Source of the DNA: Burkholderiaceae bacterium
GTDB taxonomy: Bacteria > Pseudomonadota > Gammaproteobacteria > Burkholderiales > Burkholderiaceae_C
Direction of reading: 5' to 3'
Assembly (NCBI GenBank): GCA_024235855.1
Contig: JACKLN010000001.1
Coordinates: forward strand, 310,001 to 374,000
Length of the DNA: 64,000 bases
Both the position numbers and the translations under genes were made by a program. The first letter of the stretch is position 1. Every line of letters begins with the position of its first letter. Below are positions 34,913 through 40,002 of this stretch, in pieces. The notes below the pieces were generated by a model that ran no database searches, had not been told where the DNA came from, and saw only the letters and a program-made list of their open reading frames with translations.

Positions 34913-36075
34913 TGCGCGACGCCTGGACCGTCTTCCGCAAGGAACTGCTGGACGCCCTGCGCGACCGCCGCACGCTGCTGATGGTGCTGCTGAGCTCGGT
35001 GGCCATGGGGCCGGTGGTGCTGGTGCTGCTGTCCACGCTGGTGTCCGGCATCGAGCAGCGCGCCGAGGCGCGCGAGGTGGTGGTGGTGGGCCGTGAGCAC
35101 GGCCCCACGCTGGTGAACTTCCTGCAGCGCCAGACCTACACGCTCAAGGACGCCCCCGCCGACTGGGAGCGCCTGCTCACCGACAGCAAGCTCGGCGACC
35201 CGGTGCTGGTGATCCCGGCCGACTTCGAGACCGCCCTGGCCAGCGGCACGCCGCCGGTGGTGGAGGTAGTGGGCAGCAGCGGCAACCAGCGCGCCAGCAC
35301 CGGCATGCGGCGCCTGGTCAACCTGGTGCAGGGCTACAACCGCGAGCAGGCCACGCTGCGGCTGGCCGTGCGCGGCGTGGCGCCCTCGGCGCTCGAGGCG
35401 GTGCAGGTGGAGGAACGCGACCTTGCCAACGCCGGGGCGCGCGCCGCGCAGTTGGGCACGCTGGTGCCCTTCTTCGTGCTGATGGCGGTGCTGTACGGCG
35501 CGCTGAACGCTGCGCTGGACACGACGGCCGGCGAACGCGAACGCGGGTCGCTGGAGCCACTGCTGATGAACCCGTCGGCGCGCGGCGCACTGGTGGCCGG
35601 CAAGTGGGGGGCCGTGGCGGTGGTCGCGATGCTGATCGCGGTGCTGTCGTGCTTCAGCTTCCTGCCGGGCCAGTGGCTGCTCAAGAGCGAGACGCTGGCG
35701 GCGCTGTTCCGCTTCGGTGCGCCGGAGGCTGCGCGCTTCGTGCTGCTGCTGCTGCCGCTGGCCGGAGCGCTGTCGGCGTTGCTGATGGCCGTGGCCATCC
35801 GCTGCAAGACCTTCAAGGAAGCGCAGGCCAACGCGACCATCGTGCTGCTGGTGGTGTCGATGCTGCCGTTGGCCACGATCTTCAACCAGGACGGCGAACA
35901 GCCCTGGCACCTGGCCGTGCCGGCGCTGGCGCAGATCACGCTGATGGGGCGGGTGCTGCGTGGCGAAGTCGTCGGCCCGCTGGACCACCTGCTGCCGCTG
36001 GCCGTGTGCGCGGGGGTGGTGCTGCTGGCGCTGGGCTACGTGGCACGGCAACTGCGCAGCGCTGCCGTGCGCTGA
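34909..36075 (+). CDS. ABC-2 type permease (NatB-like)
   Basis: This is a 388-residue permease. It has an N-terminal membrane segment (about 22-44), a large extracytoplasmic region (about 45-170), and five further membrane segments from about 180, with AALDTTAGERERGSLEPLLM, the ABC-2 NatB hallmark. It is the last gene of the hydrolase-exporter operon, followed by a very strong hairpin. Confidence 0.87.
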   Translation: MMRDAWTVFRKELLDALRDRRTLLMVLLSSVAMGPVVLVLLSTLVSGIEQRAEAREVVVVGREHGPTLVNFLQRQTYTLKDAPADWERLLTDSKLGDPVLVIPADFETALASGTPPVVEVVGSSGNQRASTGMRRLVNLVQGYNREQATLRLAVRGVAPSALEAVQVEERDLANAGARAAQLGTLVPFFVLMAVLYGALNAALDTTAGERERGSLEPLLMNPSARGALVAGKWGAVAVVAMLIAVLSCFSFLPGQWLLKSETLAALFRFGAPEAARFVLLLLPLAGALSALLMAVAIRCKTFKEAQANATIVLLVVSMLPLATIFNQDGEQPWHLAVPALAQITLMGRVLRGEVVGPLDHLLPLAVCAGVVLLALGYVARQLRSAAVR

Positions 36076-36100
36076 ACCGGGCCCCGGGCCCGAAAAAAAG

Positions 36101-36144
36101 GGCGCCACCTCGGCCTCGGCCGGAGTCCGGGCCGAGGTGGCGCC
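36101..36144. terminator. Strong bidirectional terminator with 15-bp stem
   Basis: A perfect 15-bp inverted repeat (36101-36115 with 36130-36144, GGCGCCACCTCGGCC and its complement) encloses a 14-base loop. On the minus strand it is followed by CTTTTTTTCGG, so it is a classic terminator for the gene at 36214-36636. It also separates that gene from natB on the + strand. Confidence 0.88.
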
Positions 36145-36213
36145 ACGTGGGCGGACGCATCCCGCGCCCGCCGCAAGACGGTGTGGCGGCATCACCAGGC
36201 CGCCGCACCGGGA

Positions 36214-36636
36214 TCAGGCCGCCAGGCGCGGCTTCGCGTCCAGCAGCTGGCAGTCCGCCGGCACGACCAGTTCCGCCTGCCAGGGCAGCGCGTGCACGAG
36301 GTCGTTCAGCCACAGGATGCGCTGGCGTTCGTTCATCCAGCGCCCGTCATCGTGCTGAAGCTGGATGTTGGAGACCACCTGCATCGGGTCGGCCATGGCT
36401 ATGATCTTCCGTGGCAGTTCGACCCAGTCCCAGGCCACGGCCACCTCGGTGCGCTGCAGGCGGCTGGCCCACAACACCTGTCCGTAGCGGACCATGTCCG
36501 ACCCCGGCGAAGCACGGTGCGCGGTGAAGCTGACCGGCCGGAAGCTGCGTGCCGCGCCCTCGGGGTCGCAGTCGTTCAGCCAGACCATCGGCATCGATGT
36601 CACCGCCCAAGGCGGCAGATTGCTCATCGCAGTCAT
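36214..36636 (-). CDS. RsaM-like (DUF4902-like) candidate quorum-sensing modulator
   Basis: This is a 140-residue protein from the ATG at 36636, with GGGGAG 6 bases upstream. It is cytoplasmic and Trp-rich. The stretch TEVAVAWDWVELPRKI, then DPMQVVSNIQLQHDDGRWMN and DLVHALPWQAELV resembles the WDW, SNI-x-L and LPWQ features I associate with RsaM/DUF4902 proteins, which dampen quorum sensing in Burkholderia and Pseudomonas. This assignment is from memory of the pattern and uncertain. The context supports it: the gene is divergent from a LuxR receptor gene with a lux-type box between them. It is not a LuxI synthase, since the conserved Arg/Phe/Trp/Glu/Asp pattern is absent. Confidence 0.55.
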   Translation of the reverse strand: MTAMSNLPPWAVTSMPMVWLNDCDPEGAARSFRPVSFTAHRASPGSDMVRYGQVLWASRLQRTEVAVAWDWVELPRKIIAMADPMQVVSNIQLQHDDGRWMNERQRILWLNDLVHALPWQAELVVPADCQLLDAKPRLAA

Positions 36637-36643
36637 TTCAGAC

Positions 36644-36658
36644 TCCCCTGCAAAGGGG
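36644..36658 (-). promoter_or_regulatory. Hairpin covering the ribosome binding site of the RsaM-like gene
   Basis: The inverted repeat CCCCT / AGGGG with a 4-base loop (36645-36658) lies at the start of the predicted minus-strand mRNA. The right arm contains the AGGGGAG ribosome binding site of the ATG at 36636, so translation could be modulated. Confidence 0.4.
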
Positions 36659-36692
36659 TCCAATGTCGGACAATCCATGGTCAGCGGACAAG

Positions 36693-36708
36693 CTAGCAAA
36701 TCTGACAG
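36693..36708. promoter_or_regulatory. Lux-type box between luxR and the RsaM-like gene
   Basis: CTAGCAAATCTGACAG fits the CT-N2-CA-N4-TG-N2-AG core of las/rhl/lux boxes. It ends 3 bases before the luxR ATG, overlapping its ribosome binding region. Its centre is about 42 bases upstream of a plausible start site for the divergent gene, so it could repress luxR while activating the RsaM-like gene. Confidence 0.6.
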
Positions 36709-36711
36709 GGC

Positions 36712-37425
36712 ATGAGACGCCAGGACCTCCTCGACGTGAGCGCCGCGGCCGACAAGGCTGCCCTGCACGCGCGCCTGGTCGGCGTCGCCCAGTCGCTGGG
36801 ATTCCCGTTTCTCTCGGCTACGCTGGTCATCGAACAGCCGGGCGCGCCGGAGATCATGGTGTCCGTCGACGAGCGCCCTGACGGTTACCTCGAAACCCAG
36901 AAGAACGTGCCGAATTCACGGCGCGATCCTGTCCTGCAGCGGCTCAAGTCCAGTTCCACGCCCTTCGTCTACGACCAGGCCTTCTACGCTTCGGCGCAGG
37001 CCGGCGACCTCTGGGAGGAGCAGGCGGCCTTCGGCTACCGCAACGGCGTGGCCATGGCGCTGCACCTGCCCGGGGGCCGGCATTTCCTGCTCGGCGTCGA
37101 CCGCAACGAGCACCTGCCGCGCAGCGAGAAGACGATGACGCGCCTGCTGGCCGACCTGCAGCTGCTGGCCGTGCACACCCAGGAAGCGGCCGTGCGCGTG
37201 CTGCTCGACGACGCCATGGCCGCAGGGGAGATCCCGACGCTGACGACCCGCGAGATCGAGGTGCTGCGCTGGACGATGGTGGGCAAGGACGCCTGGAGCG
37301 TCGCGCAGCTGCTCGAGATCACCGAAAGCACGGTCAACTTCCACCTGCGCAACGCCGAGCGCAAGCTCGGGGTGTCCAGCAAGTTCCAGGCGGTGCTGCG
37401 CGCCATGGCGCTCGGCCTGCTCTGA
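36712..37425 (+). CDS. LuxR-family quorum-sensing receptor/regulator
   Basis: This is a 237-residue protein of classic LuxR length. Residues about 15-165 are an autoinducer-binding domain (LGFPFLSATLVIEQPG, FVYDQAFYASAQAGDLWEEQ, AFGYRNGVAMALHLPGGRHF). Residues about 172-236 are a LuxR HTH (LTTREIEVLRWTMVGKDAWS, then LEITESTVNFHLRNAERKLG). No luxI synthase is in the window, so it is a solo or its synthase is elsewhere. The start lies 3 bases after a lux-type box. A second, better box lies downstream, in front of two micro-ORFs, making those the likely targets. Confidence 0.88.
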   Translation: MRRQDLLDVSAAADKAALHARLVGVAQSLGFPFLSATLVIEQPGAPEIMVSVDERPDGYLETQKNVPNSRRDPVLQRLKSSSTPFVYDQAFYASAQAGDLWEEQAAFGYRNGVAMALHLPGGRHFLLGVDRNEHLPRSEKTMTRLLADLQLLAVHTQEAAVRVLLDDAMAAGEIPTLTTREIEVLRWTMVGKDAWSVAQLLEITESTVNFHLRNAERKLGVSSKFQAVLRAMALGLL

Positions 37426-37607
37426 CAGCGCGCCCGGTCGCGGGCACGCCGACCTCGCCGATCCACGGCGCCCACTCCCGCTGGCCATGCCGTGACGATC
37501 CATGGCCTGACGCCCACGGCGACGGGCAGGGCCGGGCGGCATCGGGTCAGCCCCGGGGACGGGGTTGGCGGGCGCGCGAAGTAGCAGACCTGCCGACCAG
37601 GCACAAC

Positions 37608-37654
37608 ACCTAGCAACTTTGTCAGGTGCGCTCGCGCGCACCTTCAGGTGAAAT
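37608..37654 (+). promoter_or_regulatory. Lux box and promoter of the tandem micro-ORFs
   Basis: ACCTAGCAACTTTGTCAGGT (37608-37627) is a 20-bp inverted repeat (7 of 10 pairs) with the same CT-N2-CA-N4-TG-N2-AG core as the box at luxR. A -10-like TGAAAT (37649-37654) places transcription near 37661, so the box would be centred close to -43, the classic activating position. Between them lie the perfect repeat AGGTGCGC-TCGC-GCGCACCT (37624-37643) and CACCT-TC-AGGTG (37639-37650). Confidence 0.6.
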
Positions 37655-37697
37655 TCGGCCAGCTGTGCATTCCGTCACAGGTCCACCGGAGATCACC

Positions 37698-37763
37698 ATG
37701 TCCCTCTTCATCGATGCCCTGATCGAAGCCTTCGGCCTGCCCCGCAACGGCGGCTGGCTCTGA
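37698..37763 (+). CDS. Micro-ORF 1, 21-residue peptide
   Basis: A 21-codon reading frame begins MSLFIDALIEAFGLP and ends RNGGWL, with GGAG 9 bases before the ATG. It is an amphipathic helix followed by a Gly-rich, Trp-containing tail. The next micro-ORF encodes the same first 20 residues. The two differ at only three of 60 bases, all silent, which is strong evidence that the peptide itself is selected. It lies downstream of a lux-type box next to a LuxR receptor gene. It could be a signalling peptide, membrane-active peptide or precursor; no known family was recognised. Confidence 0.7.
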   Translation: MSLFIDALIEAFGLPRNGGWL

Positions 37764-37779
37764 ACACGCGGGGGTCGCC

Positions 37780-37842
37780 ATGTCTCTCTTCATCGACGCC
37801 CTGATCGAAGCCTTCGGCCTGCCCCGCAACGGTGGCTGGTGA
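37780..37842 (+). CDS. Micro-ORF 2, 20-residue peptide (tandem copy)
   Basis: A 20-codon frame has the same amino-acid sequence as residues 1-20 of micro-ORF 1 but stops after GGW, lacking the final Leu. A GGGGG run 6 bases upstream serves as ribosome binding site. The unit starts 82 bases after the first copy. Silent differences are TCC/TCT for Ser2, GAT/GAC for Asp6 and GGC/GGT for a Gly near the end. It is convergent with the TDT transporter gene, whose stop lies 21 bases away. Confidence 0.7.
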   Translation: MSLFIDALIEAFGLPRNGGW

Positions 37843-37863
37843 GTCCATCGGCGGGCTGCGAGG

Positions 37864-38871
37864 TCAGGCGTTCGCAGCGGGCGCCTGAACCGCGGCCTGC
37901 TCGGGCACCAGCGGGGCGACCGGCTCCGGTGCCAGCAGTGAGCCGTCACGCAGCCCGCGCACGGTGGCGAAGGCCAGGCCCACGATCACCAACGACGCCA
38001 GCGCCAGCAGCACAGGCCCGAGCACGGCCATGGTCGTGCCCGGTTGGGCCAGGCGCAGCGTGAGCGCTGCCAGCGATGCCAGCGGGAACGACAAGGCCCA
38101 ATGCGTCATGCCGAAGGGCATGGCGGCGATGGCCTTGGCGCGCGCACCGGCCCACAGCAGCGCGAACAGCGCCATGCCCCAGGTCATCCAGGCCAGCAAG
38201 GGAGGCGCCCCCAGTTGCAGCGCCGCCAAGCCCACCACGGCGGGCGGCGCGATGACGATGAACGCCGTCGGCGCCAGACGTTCCGGCCACGGCCCCTGAA
38301 CGGCCAACCGCACGACGATCAGCGTCAGCACCACCGGCCAGAACAGCAGGCCGATGCCGAACTGTGCCGCCGACCAGTCGGCATGGCCCAGCGGCACGCC
38401 CGCCAGCGGCGCGAGCACGTTGCCGACGATGGGCACGAACAGCGCCGGCGTCACCGACGCCCACGCCGGTCGGCCCCACCAGCGGGCCAGTACCCAGACC
38501 GTGATGCCCAGCTGACCCAGGCTGCCCGCCCACCACAGCGCACGCGGCAAAGGGTGCACGCCGAACAGGGCCACGGCCACCGTGGCCACCAGCATGGCGC
38601 CGATCGGCAGTGCCGCAATGAAGGTGTGGCGGACCGGATGGCGCCTGTCCTCGGCCCAGGCCTCGGGATGCCGCCACCCGCGCAGCGCCGTGAACACCAG
38701 CAGCACACCGAACACCGCCGCACCCCCGACCCCGGCGATCAGGGCGATGGCCGACGCCATCTCCCCCATCAGCGGCACGGCCCTGTGCCAGGCCAGCGCC
38801 AGCCCGGTCAGGCCCATGACGATGGCGTACCAGCCCGGGTAGAGGTACTTCAGCGGGGTCGGATGGTGCAC
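37864..38871 (-). CDS. TDT-family (tellurite resistance/dicarboxylate, SLAC1-like) transporter
   Basis: This is a 335-residue protein with ten hydrophobic segments. GTG 38871 was chosen as start: GGAG lies 8 bases upstream, and the product then begins VHHPTPLKYLYPGWYAIVMG with the first family segment. TDT features include YPGWYAIVMGLTGLALAWHR, FVPIVGNVLAPLAGVPLGHA, which resembles the TehA pore region, and MPFGMTHWALSFPLASLAAL. Members export tellurite, malate, sulfite or anions. The promoter contains two ATACCC half-sites similar to those at the RND operon. Confidence 0.82.
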   Translation of the reverse strand: MHHPTPLKYLYPGWYAIVMGLTGLALAWHRAVPLMGEMASAIALIAGVGGAAVFGVLLVFTALRGWRHPEAWAEDRRHPVRHTFIAALPIGAMLVATVAVALFGVHPLPRALWWAGSLGQLGITVWVLARWWGRPAWASVTPALFVPIVGNVLAPLAGVPLGHADWSAAQFGIGLLFWPVVLTLIVVRLAVQGPWPERLAPTAFIVIAPPAVVGLAALQLGAPPLLAWMTWGMALFALLWAGARAKAIAAMPFGMTHWALSFPLASLAALTLRLAQPGTTMAVLGPVLLALASLVIVGLAFATVRGLRDGSLLAPEPVAPLVPEQAAVQAPAANA

Positions 38872-38893
38872 GGCGCGGTCTCCAGATCGCGCC

Positions 38894-38909
38894 AATATAC
38901 CCCATACCC
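38894..38909 (-). promoter_or_regulatory. Promoter with ATACCC repeats before the TDT gene
   Basis: On the minus strand TATATT (38899-38894) is a good -10 about 16 bases upstream of a likely short leader. Directly upstream lie two GGGTAT half-sites (38902-38897 and 38909-38904) with a 7-bp period, resembling half-sites of the operators at 48111-48151. Confidence 0.4.
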
Positions 38910-39916
38910 TATATGGATGCCGATCGCTGGCGGCGGCGCGCCCACAGGCCCGCCATCCCGGCCAGCATGAGCCACCCCGCCTCCGGCTCCGGCACCGCAC
39001 CCGCGACGCGGGCATCGATCCAGTCGGCATACAGGAAGACGCGGGTGTCGGCGGCCACCTCGCCGAAGCTGGCATTGATCACGGCATCGCCATCGGCGGC
39101 CGAGGTGTTGATGAAAGAGTGGATGCCCACCAGGATGCTGTCGAGGAAGCTCGGCCCGCCGGAGTCGCCCGGCGCGATCATGGCCTCGCCGCGAACCGGG
39201 TCGCCGCTGAAGTCCCAGTCCACCTCCACCCAGTGCTCGCCGTAGCCCGGGATGAAGCCGGTGCCGTTGCGCCCGGTGGCGTTGTGCGCGGCGGTGTAGT
39301 CGTCGAAGTCGAACTTGTAGGGCGCGCGGGGCACGTCGGTCCACAGCGCGTCGTACTGGTTGAAGCCGGCGCGCAGCGTGCCGGCGGGGTACAGCGTGCC
39401 GTCGAGGGCGCCGCTGCCCGACAGGCCGTAGCCGGCCATCAGCAGGTACGGCGGGTCGTCGGTGCCCAGGTTGAACATGCCCACCCCGGTACGGTCGATG
39501 CCGTACCCGGCGGCCACCTGGGTGCCCAGCGGGATGACGGCCAGGTCGTATCCCTGGCTCACGTCGCCGGTCCAGTCGTGGTGCGCCAGACGACGGTCGA
39601 CCGCCACCGTCGTGCTGAACCCGAGCGCCGGGAGGTGGATGCTGGCACTGACCGCCTCGAACCCGAGCACCGTGTCGTACAGGCAGTGCGCGGCGGTGAG
39701 CAGGTGACCGCCGCTCCACAGCACGGCGCCGCTGCAGGCGCTGGCCTCGCCCTGGGCGTCGGTCAGCACCAGGTGCGCCACGCCGTCGAACAGGCTCCAG
39801 GGCGTGCCGCCCACGGCCGCCACCTCGTACTGGTGCGGGCTGCCATAGGTGACCAGCGCGAACGACGGGGCCGTGGCCAAGGACAGGCCGAGGGCGACGG
39901 CGAGAGGGGCGTTCAT
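38909..39916 (-). CDS. PEP-CTERM-anchored trypsin-like serine protease
   Basis: This is a 335-residue S1-fold protease with signal peptide (1-20, ending SFA). The catalytic triad is His in LLTAAHCLYD, Asp in GYDLAVIPLG and Ser in APGDSGGPSF, all present. The C-terminus VPEPEAGWLMLAGMAGLWAR plus basic residues is a clear PEP-CTERM sorting signal, so the protease is exported and processed by exosortase. GGAG precedes ATG 39916. An active surface protease with this tail could mature other surface proteins. Confidence 0.9.
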   Translation of the reverse strand: MNAPLAVALGLSLATAPSFALVTYGSPHQYEVAAVGGTPWSLFDGVAHLVLTDAQGEASACSGAVLWSGGHLLTAAHCLYDTVLGFEAVSASIHLPALGFSTTVAVDRRLAHHDWTGDVSQGYDLAVIPLGTQVAAGYGIDRTGVGMFNLGTDDPPYLLMAGYGLSGSGALDGTLYPAGTLRAGFNQYDALWTDVPRAPYKFDFDDYTAAHNATGRNGTGFIPGYGEHWVEVDWDFSGDPVRGEAMIAPGDSGGPSFLDSILVGIHSFINTSAADGDAVINASFGEVAADTRVFLYADWIDARVAGAVPEPEAGWLMLAGMAGLWARRRQRSASI

Positions 39917-40002
39917 GGTCGTGCTCCGTTGCGGTCCGAGGCCGCGACCAGCACAGGCTAGAGGGGCCCGGCCCGCCCCGCATGGGCGAGATCACCCGGT
40001 TT

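Noticed and set aside
36214..36636. LuxI-type autoinducer synthase next to luxR
   Set aside because: The product lacks the conserved Arg, Phe, Trp, Glu and Asp pattern of LuxI proteins.
37644..37949. 101-codon minus-strand frame across the micro-ORFs with an internal repeat
   Set aside because: The repeat in its translation is explained by the duplicated micro-ORFs; the + strand pair shows silent-site divergence, whereas this frame has no ribosome binding site.
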